Below are positions 9,574 to 18,567 of a stretch of 64,000 nt of DNA, piece by piece. A program made the translations under genes and the position numbers. Source of the DNA: an uncultured Dorea sp. (lineage in GTDB: Bacteria > Bacillota > Clostridia > Lachnospirales > Lachnospiraceae); contig URTM01000008.1 in the NCBI GenBank assembly GCA_900550865.1, positions 21,503 to 85,502 of the forward strand, given 5' to 3'. Below the pieces are notes generated by a model. The model ran no database searches and was not told where the DNA came from. It saw only the letters and a list, made by a program, of their open reading frames with translations. Numbering within the stretch: position 1 is the first letter of the stretch; each line of letters starts with the position of its first letter.

Positions 9574-10068
9574 TTACATATATTTCTTAATTTCTGAATA
9601 CGCCTCAAACAACTGCTCATACGACATCCTGCAGTTTGCCGGACTGGTGGACGGTAACCCAATCGCCATAATCCCAGTCTTCGGATAACAGAACTTCTTA
9701 TATAATTGAAACGCTTTCGTTCCCGTCGTAAAGATTGCTTTGATATCAGCACATTCAAGTATCCTGCTCATATCATTCGGCTGTGGATTGCGGATACTGC
9801 TGTCATCTGCACCTTTGATATCGCACCCTGCCAGCACATCCCAGACTGCAATTCCGTTTCTTAATGCAAATGCGATCTTATCTTCTCTTGTCTCCGGATA
9901 CGCTTCTCCACATACATCAGATATAACTTTCCAAAATCTGTTTCTTGGATGTCCGTAGTAGAATCCAACTTCTCTTGATTTCGGAGACGGCATGGTTCCT
10001 AGCATCAGGATCTTGGAATGTTCATCGTAGATCGGTTCGAAATTGTGGATGATATGTTGTGTTTCCAT
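9574..10068 (-). CDS. DNA glycosylase of the hypoxanthine/uracil-DNA glycosylase superfamily
   Basis: 164 residues from the ATG at 10068, which has AGGAG 11 nt upstream; a TTG 24 nt further up is a less likely start. The N-terminal motif LGTMPSPKSREVGFYYGHP followed by NRFWKV is the signature of the DNA-deoxyinosine (hypoxanthine) glycosylase branch of the UDG superfamily. The C-terminal half has the LPSTSPAN element that contacts the damaged base in relatives. The protein should remove deaminated bases and start base-excision repair. It begins 8 nt after the AAA/PD-(D/E)XK stop codon, so the two genes are probably co-transcribed, although no functional link is known. Confidence 0.85.
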   Translation of the reverse strand: METQHIIHNFEPIYDEHSKILMLGTMPSPKSREVGFYYGHPRNRFWKVISDVCGEAYPETREDKIAFALRNGIAVWDVLAGCDIKGADDSSIRNPQPNDMSRILECADIKAIFTTGTKAFQLYKKFCYPKTGIMAIGLPSTSPANCRMSYEQLFEAYSEIKKYM

Positions 10069-10075
10069 GTCTGAA

Positions 10076-11779
10076 TCAGCTCCTGTCTTCAATCTTTAAT
10101 ACAACTTTACATGTCTTTTTATAACATGCAATTCCATACTTCAGAATTTTATGAATGCCGTCCTGCGCAAGTCCTTCTGTGTATCTCTTATCTACAATCT
10201 GATTCAATGCCTTTTCGCATTCCTCTTCCAGTTTCCCTTCTTCAGCATATTTTATTTCTATCACGATTCCCGCATCCGCTTCTTCACTTCTTATCAGAAT
10301 ATCACTAAATCCATCTCCTGATTCTCTATTTGACATAACAGACCAGTCTTCTTTGAAGCTTAATATTCCAAGTAAAATACCATGATAAAAATTTTCTTTC
10401 ATCGCCTTCTGAACAGCCGTATCTCTTACACTGATTGTCTTTCTCATATAATCTGTAAAAATATTCTCTACTTCATCTGTCCTTCCTTTTAATAATGCGT
10501 CACAGAATTCTCCAACCATTTTCCCATCTGCTTTAACAGTATTCTGAAACATTTTCAAAATATGATTTGTCACTATATTTCGAATTTCCTGATTTGGAAT
10601 TACAAGATTATAACGATTCCCATCTGCTTCTCCACGTTGTGTCAGATATCCGGTCATAAAAAGTGTACTCCACAGATTGTCAATAGACGAATACAATTCT
10701 TTATATGTCAGTTCAGTATTTATCTCCTTTTGAACCATACCTCCATTTACAAGTTGTTCCAACTCTATCTTTGTTACTTTTTGAGGTTCATTTACACTTT
10801 CAATAAAGTGATTGATTACATCATTGCCACTGGTATTTGCCCAGTAATTCTTCGGTTGCAATTTCTGATTTTCCAAATGATCACTACAGAAATTAATTAC
10901 ATCCCATGGGCAGTATACATCTGCATTTCCAAATCTATATCCATCATACCATTCTTTCACTGTTTCACTATATTTATCCAGACCATAATATTCAAGCATT
11001 TTATTTACTTCTGCATCCGTAAAACCAAATGTCTCATCGAATCTTACATCCGTGATTGAATATACCTTAAAGTTATTAAGTCCTGTAAAAATACTTTCTT
11101 TTGCAACTCGTAAGCATCCTGTCAATATTGCAAATTTGAGACTGTCATTCGTTTTCAGTACATTTCCGAGAAAATTACGAAGAAGTAACACCATCTCATC
11201 ATAATAACCGTTTTCGTTCGCTTTTGACAATGGTACATCATACTCATCGATTAACACAATTACCTGCTTATCATAATGTTTTTCCAACAATTCTGTAAGT
11301 TCCTGGATACTACAGGCAATTGTCTCTTCATCCATTTCTCTATCAAGAAGCTGCTCGAATAACTTCTTATCGTACTGTGTCAGTTTCAAACTTTCTAATA
11401 AAAACTGCATTCTTCTCGCTTCTCTGTTGATTATTTTTATTAAATGGCCAACTGCTTCTTCATACGTATTTCCATTTACACTTTTCAGACTTATAAATAC
11501 AACTGGGAATTTTCCTTGATACTTTTCACACAATTGTGCATTTTTCGAAATATCCAGTCCATCGAACAATGTAGAATCTCTTCCTATTTCGAAAAAATTC
11601 TGAAACATACTCATATTCAATGTTTTTCCAAACCTTCTCGGCCTTGTAAACAGATTCACTTCTCCCCATTGTGACAAAAGTTGTTCTATCAAACGTGTTT
11701 TATCTACATAATAAAAATCTTCTCGTCTCATTTTTTCAAAACTTTCAATTCCGATTGGAAGTTTTTTTAACTCTGCCAT
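10076..11779 (-). CDS. AAA-ATPase-like / PD-(D/E)XK nuclease-like protein
   Basis: 567 residues. The N-terminus has the family features LPIGIESFEKMR, DFYYVDKT and an unusual P-loop RPRRFGKTLNMSMF (about residues 46-59), then VLIDEYDVPL as Walker B. The C-terminal ~130 residues carry the PD-(D/E)XK-like core (SDILIRSEEADAGIVIEIKYAEE). This two-domain family is abundant and often multicopy in gut Bacteroidetes and Clostridia; its function is not established. The gene has a strong GAGGAGG ribosome binding site. A broken remnant of a related N-terminus lies at 28339-28509, which supports the view that this family expands and decays. Confidence 0.85.
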   Translation of the reverse strand: MAELKKLPIGIESFEKMRREDFYYVDKTRLIEQLLSQWGEVNLFTRPRRFGKTLNMSMFQNFFEIGRDSTLFDGLDISKNAQLCEKYQGKFPVVFISLKSVNGNTYEEAVGHLIKIINREARRMQFLLESLKLTQYDKKLFEQLLDREMDEETIACSIQELTELLEKHYDKQVIVLIDEYDVPLSKANENGYYDEMVLLLRNFLGNVLKTNDSLKFAILTGCLRVAKESIFTGLNNFKVYSITDVRFDETFGFTDAEVNKMLEYYGLDKYSETVKEWYDGYRFGNADVYCPWDVINFCSDHLENQKLQPKNYWANTSGNDVINHFIESVNEPQKVTKIELEQLVNGGMVQKEINTELTYKELYSSIDNLWSTLFMTGYLTQRGEADGNRYNLVIPNQEIRNIVTNHILKMFQNTVKADGKMVGEFCDALLKGRTDEVENIFTDYMRKTISVRDTAVQKAMKENFYHGILLGILSFKEDWSVMSNRESGDGFSDILIRSEEADAGIVIEIKYAEEGKLEEECEKALNQIVDKRYTEGLAQDGIHKILKYGIACYKKTCKVVLKIEDRS

Positions 11780-11860
11780 CTTGATAACCTCCTCTGTTTT
11801 CTATTGATAATCTTTAAACATTTTAAACTTTTTTGAAGAATCCATCAATCTTTTAGATTT

Positions 11861-12706
11861 TTATCTGTCATCCTTCCAGCTCATGATCAGTCCCGTAAGC
11901 AGGAATACCACACCTGCCCCGGCAAAGATACATCCCATCCAGAGGAACGCCTTCAGATCCACATCGATCGTACGTCCAAGCATTCTGTCCGTCAGTAAGC
12001 TGAGTACCTTATCTCCCATAAGTCCAATTCCCGGCGCAAAGATAATCCCACAGATCAGACCTTCTACACCAAGTGAAAAGAGACCTCTGTATCTTGGATA
12101 GCCCAGTAAAATCGTCAGAACCGCAAGAATCAGGATTGCTGCTCCCGCAGCCGCACGGCACGGTGTGGACAATAATACGGTATAAAGCTTTGCAACCTTT
12201 CCCTGCACCGTACTGGTATCATTCATATTCTCATACAGATTTGAAGCATAACTGTTCAGCACATCCTGCACGTCAACCAGTTCTTCTTCTAACTGCTGTT
12301 TCATCATTGCCAGCATATCATCACTTAATTCCGGATTCGTATCCTTGATTTCCTGTATACTGTCATCCAGAAGCTGGTTCAGTTCTTTCGTTACATCTAC
12401 ATCTTTGTACGCTTTTCCACTGGAAAGATCGTCCGTCATCTCGTTCATGATCTTTTGTGTAATTGCCTGAACTTCTCCGTTTTTCTCAATCTTATTCTGT
12501 ATCTTTGCGATCCATTCCGTATCATCTGCTCCTGCATAACCGAATACCGCATCCATCATCCGGTGTGAGATCGCCGTATCGATTCCCGCCTGACTGATCG
12601 CATCCACCAATACCTGTTTTGCCAGAAAACTGGATCCTAATACTGTTACACTTATGATAAACAATAGTCCGATCAGTACATTTAATATTCTTTTGCCGAT
12701 TCCCAT
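11861..12706 (-). CDS. Membrane protein with N- and C-terminal transmembrane segments
   Basis: 281 residues from the ATG at 12706, chosen because AAAGGAAG precedes it; the reading frame is open 11 codons further up without a ribosome binding site. One hydrophobic segment lies near residues 7-28. A long polar, helical extracytoplasmic region rich in Asp, Glu and Gln follows, then three hydrophobic segments from about residue 185 to the end. The topology resembles proteins whose large loop faces outward. I do not recognise a named family. It is transcribed divergently from hydE with about 140 nt between. Confidence 0.7.
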   Translation of the reverse strand: MGIGKRILNVLIGLLFIISVTVLGSSFLAKQVLVDAISQAGIDTAISHRMMDAVFGYAGADDTEWIAKIQNKIEKNGEVQAITQKIMNEMTDDLSSGKAYKDVDVTKELNQLLDDSIQEIKDTNPELSDDMLAMMKQQLEEELVDVQDVLNSYASNLYENMNDTSTVQGKVAKLYTVLLSTPCRAAAGAAILILAVLTILLGYPRYRGLFSLGVEGLICGIIFAPGIGLMGDKVLSLLTDRMLGRTIDVDLKAFLWMGCIFAGAGVVFLLTGLIMSWKDDR

Positions 12707-12844
12707 AATTTGCTTCCTTTCCTTTTTATGCTGCCACACTACATTCCGAAGTCTCCAATGAATTTATTGTCTACTCTTATTAATTAGTATGATATACTAT
12801 ATGGAGATGATTATCAACAACTACCAATTAAAGGATAACGACAA

Positions 12845-13906
12845 ATGAATACAGGTAACCAGAATTCCAAAAATCTAATTGATAAATTACATAAGGAACA
12901 TACACTGACCAAAGAAGAATGGATCACGCTGATCGAGGGACGCACTCCGGAACTTTCCGAATATCTCTTTTCCCTGGCACGCGAGGAACGCCACCGCTAT
13001 TACGGTCATGATGTCTACGTGCGTGGACTGATCGAATTTACCAACTATTGTAAGAACGACTGTCTCTACTGCGGCATACGGAAAAGCAATGGAAACGCAC
13101 ACAGGTACCGTCTGTCAGAAGAAGAAATCCTGAACTGTTGCAAAGAAGGATATGCACTTGGTTTCCGCACCTTTGTATTGCAGGGCGGTGAAGACGGATA
13201 TTATACAGATGAACGCATCATCCATCTGATCCGGATGATCAAAAAGCAGTATCCCGACTGTGCGATTACGCTCTCCATCGGCGAAAAGTCAAAAGAAAGT
13301 TATCAGGATTACTACGATGCAGGAGCCGACCGTTATCTTCTGCGGCATGAAACTTATAACCACGAACATTACAGACGACTTCATCCATCAAACCTTAGTC
13401 CGGAACACAGACAACAGTGTCTGCGTGATTTAAAGGACATCGGTTATCAGGTCGGCTGCGGATTCATGGTTGGATCTCCATACCAGACACCGGAACATCT
13501 GGCGGAAGACATGCTTTTCATGAAAGAACTGAATCCACACATGATCGGAATCGGTCCATTCATCCCACACCATGATACGCCGTTTGCCGGAGAACCTGCC
13601 GGGACACTGGAGCTTAGCTTATATATGCTCGGGTTGATCCGGCTGATGATCCCGAAGGTTCTGCTTCCAGCCACAACCGCACTTGGGACCATCCATCCGA
13701 AAGGCCGTGAACTCGGAATCCTGGCCGGGGCAAATGTCGTAATGCCAAATCTTTCACCGACAGAAGTCAGGAAAGATTATCTTCTATATGATAATAAGAT
13801 CTGTACTGGAGACGAATCTGCCCAGTGCAGGCATTGTCTGGAAATGCGGATGAAATCTGTCGGTTATCAGGTTGTAACTGACCGGGGAGATTCCCTGAAC
13901 AATTAA
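12845..13906 (+). CDS. hydE: [FeFe] hydrogenase H-cluster radical SAM maturase HydE
   Basis: 353 residues, the normal HydE length. The radical-SAM CX3CX2C motif is at Cys69, Cys73 and Cys76 (YCKNDCLYCGIR). GGED near residue 117 and the C-terminal cysteine cluster (CRHCLEMR) are also typical. HydE works with HydG and HydF to build the diiron subcluster of [FeFe] hydrogenase. hydF follows after a short gap of 36 nt. hydG and a hydrogenase structural gene are not in the window. An AT-rich region upstream with TATGATATACT could hold the promoter. Confidence 0.95.
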   Translation: MNTGNQNSKNLIDKLHKEHTLTKEEWITLIEGRTPELSEYLFSLAREERHRYYGHDVYVRGLIEFTNYCKNDCLYCGIRKSNGNAHRYRLSEEEILNCCKEGYALGFRTFVLQGGEDGYYTDERIIHLIRMIKKQYPDCAITLSIGEKSKESYQDYYDAGADRYLLRHETYNHEHYRRLHPSNLSPEHRQQCLRDLKDIGYQVGCGFMVGSPYQTPEHLAEDMLFMKELNPHMIGIGPFIPHHDTPFAGEPAGTLELSLYMLGLIRLMIPKVLLPATTALGTIHPKGRELGILAGANVVMPNLSPTEVRKDYLLYDNKICTGDESAQCRHCLEMRMKSVGYQVVTDRGDSLNN

Positions 13907-13942
13907 AATTCTTTGATTATTTATGAAAGCGAGGTATACATC

Positions 13943-15175
13943 ATGAGTTTAAACAGCACACCTTCTTCAGAACGGATACATATCGGAATCTTCGGCAGAC
14001 GGAATGCCGGAAAATCAAGCCTGATCAATGCCCTTACCGGACAGAATCTTGCGATCGTGTCGGATGTACGCGGGACCACGACCGATCCTGTATTCAAATC
14101 CATGGAACTGCTTCCGCTTGGTCCGGTTGTCATGATCGACACTCCGGGTCTCGACGATGAGGGAGAACTCGGAAAACTCCGCATCCAGAAAGCCTATCAG
14201 GTCCTGAACAAGACGGACATTGCAGTGCTCGTGATCGACGGAACCACCGGAATCACTCCACAGGACAACGCCATTCTCACACGCATACAGGATAAGAAGA
14301 TTCCGCTCCTGCTCGTCCTCAACAAAGCAGATCTGGTGTCCGAACACACACATCAGGAAATGATCGTATCCACACATCTGAAATATAAGATTCCTCTGGA
14401 AAACATTCTGTGGACCAATACCACAGAACATCTTCATATTCACGAACTGAAAGAACGACTCGGATCTCTGGTCCCTTCTGAAGATTCTTCCAGATTCATC
14501 GTGCGTGATCTTGTAACTCCCGGAGATTTTGTCGTACTGGTTGTCCCGATCGACTCGGCAGCACCAAAGGGAAGATTAATTCTTCCACAACAGCAGACGA
14601 TCCGTGATCTTCTCGATGCCGGTACGACTGCAATTGTGGTAAAAGAGACCGAACTTAAGAGCACTCTGGCTTCACTTGGTAAAAAACCTGCACTTGTGAT
14701 CACTGACAGTCAGGCATTTAAAGAAGTTGACAAAGATACACCTTCTGATATCCTTCTAACTTCATTTTCTATTCTTTTTGCAAGATACAAGGGAAATCTG
14801 GAAACGGTTGTCAGAGGCGCACGGGCATTAGACACACTGGAAGATGGGGACATCATTCTGATCAGTGAAGGCTGTACCCATCACCGCCAGTGTGACGATA
14901 TCGGTACTGTCAAACTGCCGCGCTGGGTACGTGAATATACCGGAAAAGATGTGTCATTTGAATTTACCAGCGGAACTGAATTTCCTCTGGATCTGACCAG
15001 ATATAAGATGATCATCCACTGTGGCGGATGTATGCTGAACGAACGGGAAATGAAATACCGTCTCAAATGCGCCGGTGACGCAGATATCCCGATCACGAAT
15101 TATGGAACTGCAATTGCTTACATAAAGGGAATTCTGGAGCGGAGTATCGAGATGTTCCCACAGTTACGGAAATAA
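13943..15175 (+). CDS. hydF: [FeFe] hydrogenase maturation GTPase HydF
   Basis: 410 residues from the ATG at 13943, which has GCGAGG at a suitable distance; the frame is open ten codons earlier without a good site. The GTPase P-loop GRRNAGKS is at about 18-25, then DTPG and NKAD. The C-terminal domain carries the HydF cluster ligands CTH and, about 50 residues later, HCGGC. HydF is the scaffold that receives the diiron subcluster and delivers it to the hydrogenase. It follows hydE directly and precedes a GNAT acetyltransferase, with which it is probably co-transcribed. Confidence 0.95.
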   Translation: MSLNSTPSSERIHIGIFGRRNAGKSSLINALTGQNLAIVSDVRGTTTDPVFKSMELLPLGPVVMIDTPGLDDEGELGKLRIQKAYQVLNKTDIAVLVIDGTTGITPQDNAILTRIQDKKIPLLLVLNKADLVSEHTHQEMIVSTHLKYKIPLENILWTNTTEHLHIHELKERLGSLVPSEDSSRFIVRDLVTPGDFVVLVVPIDSAAPKGRLILPQQQTIRDLLDAGTTAIVVKETELKSTLASLGKKPALVITDSQAFKEVDKDTPSDILLTSFSILFARYKGNLETVVRGARALDTLEDGDIILISEGCTHHRQCDDIGTVKLPRWVREYTGKDVSFEFTSGTEFPLDLTRYKMIIHCGGCMLNEREMKYRLKCAGDADIPITNYGTAIAYIKGILERSIEMFPQLRK

Positions 15176-15201
15176 ATGAACGTTTTATAAAGGAGATTTT
15201 T

Positions 15202-15696
15202 ATGCAGATCAGAAAAGCGACAATGAATGACCTTCCGGACATCCTTGCAATCTATGCCTATGCCCGGGAATATATGAAAGAACACGGCAACCCTGACCAG
15301 TGGAAGGACAGCTATCCTCCATTAGAACTGACTACACAGGATATCCGCTCCGGCTGCTTACATGTCTGTATCATAAAGGCTGATGGTCAGGAACAGATCG
15401 GCGGTGTATTCTATTTTCATCCGGAAGAAGATCCTGATTACCAGAACATTGACGGTTCCTGGTTAAATCCTGATCCTTATGCCGTTGTTCACAGAGTTGC
15501 CACCGCACCGGACACAAAAGGCGTTGCCACCTTCTGCCTCAACTGGGCTTATGAACAGTTTCCAAATATTAAAATCGATACCCACGACGATAATATCCCG
15601 ATGCAGCATCTGCTTGCCAAATTAGGCTTCACCCGCTGCGGACATACAACACTGCAAAACGGGGATATCCGCTTGATCTATCAAAAATCCATCTAA
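15202..15696 (+). CDS. GNAT family N-acetyltransferase
   Basis: 164 residues with the GNAT layout: MQIRKATMNDLPDI at the N-terminus, the acetyl-CoA-binding region with VHRVATAPDTKG near residue 95, and the terminal LLAKLGFTRCG. Family members acetylate amines of small molecules or protein N-termini; the substrate is unknown. A strong AAAGGAG ribosome binding site is present and the gene starts 26 nt after hydF. A terminator follows at 15746-15805, so hydE-hydF-GNAT appears to be one transcription unit. Any role in hydrogenase maturation would be a guess. Confidence 0.88.
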   Translation: MQIRKATMNDLPDILAIYAYAREYMKEHGNPDQWKDSYPPLELTTQDIRSGCLHVCIIKADGQEQIGGVFYFHPEEDPDYQNIDGSWLNPDPYAVVHRVATAPDTKGVATFCLNWAYEQFPNIKIDTHDDNIPMQHLLAKLGFTRCGHTTLQNGDIRLIYQKSI

Positions 15697-15699
15697 TCT

Positions 15700-15727
15700 A
15701 CAGAACTTGCCACCGACAGATATTTCC
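15700..15727. repeat. Dispersed palindromic repeat, copy 1 (degenerate right arm)
   Basis: One of five intergenic elements with consensus arms AGAGAAGCTGCC and GGCAAGTTCT around a 3-nt centre. This copy keeps the ACAGAACTTGCC arm, while the other arm is eroded. It begins 3 nt after the GNAT stop codon. Confidence 0.55.
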
Positions 15728-15745
15728 GAACGCTTGGCAATCCAA

Positions 15746-15805
15746 ACACCACAGACAGATGTTTTTCACAATATTCCGGGAAGCATCTGCCTGCGGTGTT
15801 TTTTA
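15746..15805 (+). terminator. Terminator after hydE-hydF-GNAT
   Basis: A 16-bp stem with two mismatches (left arm ACACCACAGACAGATG, right arm CATCTGCCTGCGGTGT) is followed by a T-run on the plus strand. The loop is about 22 nt. It ends the hydE operon just before the convergent Lrp-type gene. Confidence 0.85.
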
Positions 15806-15830
15806 TATCGGCCCTTCTTTCGATCTTCTT

Positions 15831-16289
15831 CTACCTTTCTTCCTCTTCTTCCAATGCTTCTACATTTAATCCCCTCGGCTCAACCGGCGTGGAGAATACA
15901 ATCTGCGTCTGTGTCTTTCCAAAATGCTGAAGCTGCCCGATGAATCCGTCCAGTTCGATCGTGCTCGGAAATGCCACCTTCATAAGCATCGAATAATTGC
16001 CTGTTACACAATTACACTCTATCACATTTGGAATACTCTCTATAAATGGATAGAATTCCGGCTTCTGTACCGGCTCTAATTCCATATTGATAAATGCCGT
16101 GATATGGAATCCCAATTTCAACGGATCGATCTTCACGCCATATCCTTTTATGATTCCTTCTTTTTCCATCTTTTCAATTCTGGCAGATACTGCGGGAGTG
16201 GATAAATATACTTCTTTTGCCAGCTCCTTCAAAGACATTCTCGCATTTTTCTGCAGTAAATAAATCAAATGTTCATCGATGCGGTCCAT
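15831..16289 (-). CDS. Lrp/AsnC family transcriptional regulator
   Basis: 152 residues from the ATG at 16289, preceded by GGAAAGGG; an ATG two codons earlier sits too close to that site. The winged helix-turn-helix (MDRIDEHLIYLLQKNARMS onward, to about residue 60) and the C-terminal RAM/ligand-binding ferredoxin-like domain (with GNYSMLMKVAF) are both present. Members sense amino acids and bind as octamers to A/T-rich sites. It is transcribed divergently from aspA, which makes control of aspartate ammonia-lyase likely. A 7-bp inverted repeat overlaps its own -10 box, consistent with autoregulation. Confidence 0.9.
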   Translation of the reverse strand: MDRIDEHLIYLLQKNARMSLKELAKEVYLSTPAVSARIEKMEKEGIIKGYGVKIDPLKLGFHITAFINMELEPVQKPEFYPFIESIPNVIECNCVTGNYSMLMKVAFPSTIELDGFIGQLQHFGKTQTQIVFSTPVEPRGLNVEALEEEEER

Positions 16290-16385
16290 ATTCATACGCC
16301 CTTTCCTGTGTTTTGTTTCATTTTCCATATTATTTTTCTGTTTACTTCTGATTTTCTATAATTGCATTTTCTCACTCTTCACTTA

Positions 16386-16417
16386 ATAAGTATACGTTTG
16401 TACTTATAAAAATACAA
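16386..16417 (-). promoter_or_regulatory. Promoter of the Lrp-type gene with overlapping operator-like palindrome
   Basis: On the minus strand TTGTAT (16417-16412) and TATACT (16394-16389) are 17 nt apart. Arms ATAAGTA and TACTTAT (16386-16392 and 16401-16407), 8 nt apart, span the -10 box. This is the kind of A/T-rich dyad used by Lrp-family proteins. The operator role is inferred. Confidence 0.6.
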
Positions 16418-16591
16418 TTCTCTTTCCATTTGCACTTAAGAAAATAAAGTCAGATCCCTTATCTTTTAAAAATGAAAAGTCAGATCCACAAAATTCGAAT
16501 TTATTTTCACACTCCTGCATCTTCTATTTACAAATTTTTTTATCAGGTGTAACCTTAGCACCATAATTCAAACAGAAATCACAGAACAGCG

Positions 16592-16620
16592 CAGAAGACT
16601 TGCCGCCGGCAGCTTCTCTT
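16592..16620. repeat. Dispersed palindromic repeat, copy 2
   Basis: Arms AGAAGACTTGCC and GGCAGCTTCTCT flank GCC; on the minus strand the element matches the family consensus closely. It lies about 70 nt upstream of the aspA start, in the aspA leader or promoter region. Confidence 0.65.
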
Positions 16621-16689
16621 GTATACCCAGATATCAGGAAATGTGATTTCTGATCACACTATTTTAACGACAAGCAGGAGGATGTAATT

Positions 16690-18126
16690 ATGATGAAAAC
16701 AAGAACAGAAGCAGATTCAATTGGTGTAATGGAAGTCCCGGCAGAAGCCTACTATGGAGTACAGGCATTAAGAGCAAAAGAGAATTTTCCAATCACACAC
16801 CAGCAGTTACATCCTGAATTCATAAAAAGTATGGCGAAACTCAAGAAAGCCGCTGCCATCACCAACCGTGATGCCGGACTTCTCCCACTGAATATCGCCT
16901 CAGCGATCATGAAAGCATGTGACGATCTGATCGCCGGAAAATTCACAGATGCATTCATTGTAGATGCCATACAGGGAGGTGCCGGAACATCTGCTAACAT
17001 GAATGCCAATGAAGTGATCGCCAACCGCGCGATTGAAATCCTTGGCGGAACGAAAGGTGATTATTCTCTGGTTCACCCAAATGATCACGTCAACATGGCT
17101 CAGTCCACCAACGATATCATTCCAAGTGCCGGAAAGCTTACCGCTATTACATTGCTTGGTGATACCATCAAAGAACTTCGCCGTCTCTATGAAGCGCTTA
17201 TGGATAAAGCTGAAGAATTCGATCCTATCTTAAAAATGGGTCGTACACAGTTACAGGATGCCGTTCCGATGCGTCTCGGTCAGTCCTTCCACGCATATGC
17301 CTCTGTCATTCACAGAGATCTCTTACGATTAGAAGATGCCACACATACTCTGGAAATGCTGAATATGGGCGGAACTGCCATTGGATCTTCCATCAATGTA
17401 AGTCCTTTATATCTCAGGAACATTTGTAAAAATCTGAATAAGATCACAAAAGGAAACTTTTATCTTGCAGATGATCTGTTTGACGCAACCCAGAACCTGG
17501 ACGGATTCTTATCTGTATCCGGTGTCTTAAAGACCTGCGCCGTTAACCTTTCTAAGATGTGCAATGACCTGCGTCTCTTAAGCAGCGGCCCAAAGACTGG
17601 TATCGGCGAGATCAATCTTCCGGCAAGACAGAACGGTTCTTCCATTATGCCGGGAAAGATCAACCCGGTTATTCCGGAAGTGGTCTCACAGGTTGCTTTC
17701 AATATCATCGGACATGATTACACGATCACAATGGCTGCCGAAGCTGGACAGCTGGAACTCAATGCATTTGAACCGGTAATCTTCTATACCTTATTCGAAT
17801 CCATCGAAACGCTTGGTCACGCCGCACAGACCCTGACCGACAACTGTATCCTTGGAATCACTGCCAACGAAAAACATTGTAAAGATCTGGTAAATGCAAG
17901 TGCCGGTATCGCAACTGCGCTTTGTCCTTCGATTGGATATGCCGCTTCTGCTGCACTCGCCAAGGAATCTTTGAAGACAGATGTTCCGGTTCGTCAGCTG
18001 GCAATTGCGAAAGGATATGTTACAGCAGAAGAAGCAGATAAGCTTCTGGATCCGTATGCTATGACAGGAAAGAAATCAGCCAAATCGGAATATGAGGGTT
18101 ACAGAAAAGTGGCTGCGAGAGGGTAG
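16690..18126 (+). CDS. aspA: Aspartate ammonia-lyase
   Basis: 478 residues, normal for AspA. It has the fumarase/aspartase superfamily signature GSSIMPGKINPV near residue 318, the substrate-binding SxND-like AQSTNDIIPS near 140 and the N-terminal MKTRTEADSIGVMEVP. It reversibly converts aspartate to fumarate and ammonia. The gene has an AGGAGG site 8 nt before its ATG. Neighbours are the divergent Lrp-type regulator, probably its controller, and hydE/hydF. aspA near [FeFe]-hydrogenase maturases is a recurring arrangement in anaerobic Firmicutes as I recall, which hints at a shared anaerobic redox or nitrogen context. Confidence 0.96.
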   Translation: MMKTRTEADSIGVMEVPAEAYYGVQALRAKENFPITHQQLHPEFIKSMAKLKKAAAITNRDAGLLPLNIASAIMKACDDLIAGKFTDAFIVDAIQGGAGTSANMNANEVIANRAIEILGGTKGDYSLVHPNDHVNMAQSTNDIIPSAGKLTAITLLGDTIKELRRLYEALMDKAEEFDPILKMGRTQLQDAVPMRLGQSFHAYASVIHRDLLRLEDATHTLEMLNMGGTAIGSSINVSPLYLRNICKNLNKITKGNFYLADDLFDATQNLDGFLSVSGVLKTCAVNLSKMCNDLRLLSSGPKTGIGEINLPARQNGSSIMPGKINPVIPEVVSQVAFNIIGHDYTITMAAEAGQLELNAFEPVIFYTLFESIETLGHAAQTLTDNCILGITANEKHCKDLVNASAGIATALCPSIGYAASAALAKESLKTDVPVRQLAIAKGYVTAEEADKLLDPYAMTGKKSAKSEYEGYRKVAARG

Positions 18127-18165
18127 ATTTTCTATTTCGTTGATTAACGGAGTTGGCCGCTCGGT

Positions 18166-18240
18166 CCTTGAAGAACACAATATAGGACACTTCTTGTTCA
18201 GGTTCCATGAGGAAGAAGTGTCCTATATTGTGTTCTTCAA
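18166..18240. repeat. Perfect 29-bp inverted repeat downstream of aspA
   Basis: Two perfect 29-nt arms (18166-18194 and 18212-18240) flank a 17-nt spacer. The left arm begins CTTGAAGAACACAATATAGG. There is no T-run after either arm, so it is not a standard intrinsic terminator, although RNA from aspA would fold there. It could protect the mRNA 3' end or be a mobile-element remnant. Confidence 0.85.
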
Positions 18241-18325
18241 GTCGCGACTGGCTGCATTTCCAACTTTAGATTTCCTACAGATTATCTTAAGATTTTTCAT
18301 ATTTTCTTTAGTCCTATAACACAAA

Positions 18326-18531
18326 TTAGAAACATTTGCCATGTATTATATAATCATCAACAACAAAGAAGTCACTCAGGTATGAGAAATATGAATCGGC
18401 TTTTATCTGGTCTGGCTTCGCCTAAAAAATCCTTCGGTTATTTAAAAAAGACAACAACCGAGTTTATATATATCATTTTTCTTTTTCATAACTTTTTTCC
18501 TTTCGGGCATCCGGTGTGGATGCCCATTTTT
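18326..18531 (+). ncRNA. Candidate orphan small RNA
   Basis: A -10 box TATAAT (18349-18354) with a weak -35 TTAGAA (18326-18331) at 17 nt would start transcription near 18361. An intrinsic terminator ends at 18531. The ~170-nt stretch between has no convincing ORF and contains short self-complementary stretches. This is a prediction from promoter and terminator only; no RNA family is recognised. Confidence 0.25.
18505..18531 (+). terminator. Intrinsic terminator
   Basis: The stem GGGCATCC/GGATGCCC is perfect over 8 bp with a 5-nt loop and is followed by ATTTTT. It could end either aspA read-through or the candidate small RNA. Confidence 0.75.
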
Positions 18532-18567
18532 GATACCAAAAAATTCAAAGTTTTCATATAAATATGT

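Noticed and set aside
16524..16660. Minus-strand frame upstream of aspA with protein-like sequence ending in CNY- and CDFC-type residues
   Set aside because: It has no start codon after the preceding in-frame stop and runs through dispersed repeat copy 2; the REAAGGK-like string arises from the palindrome.
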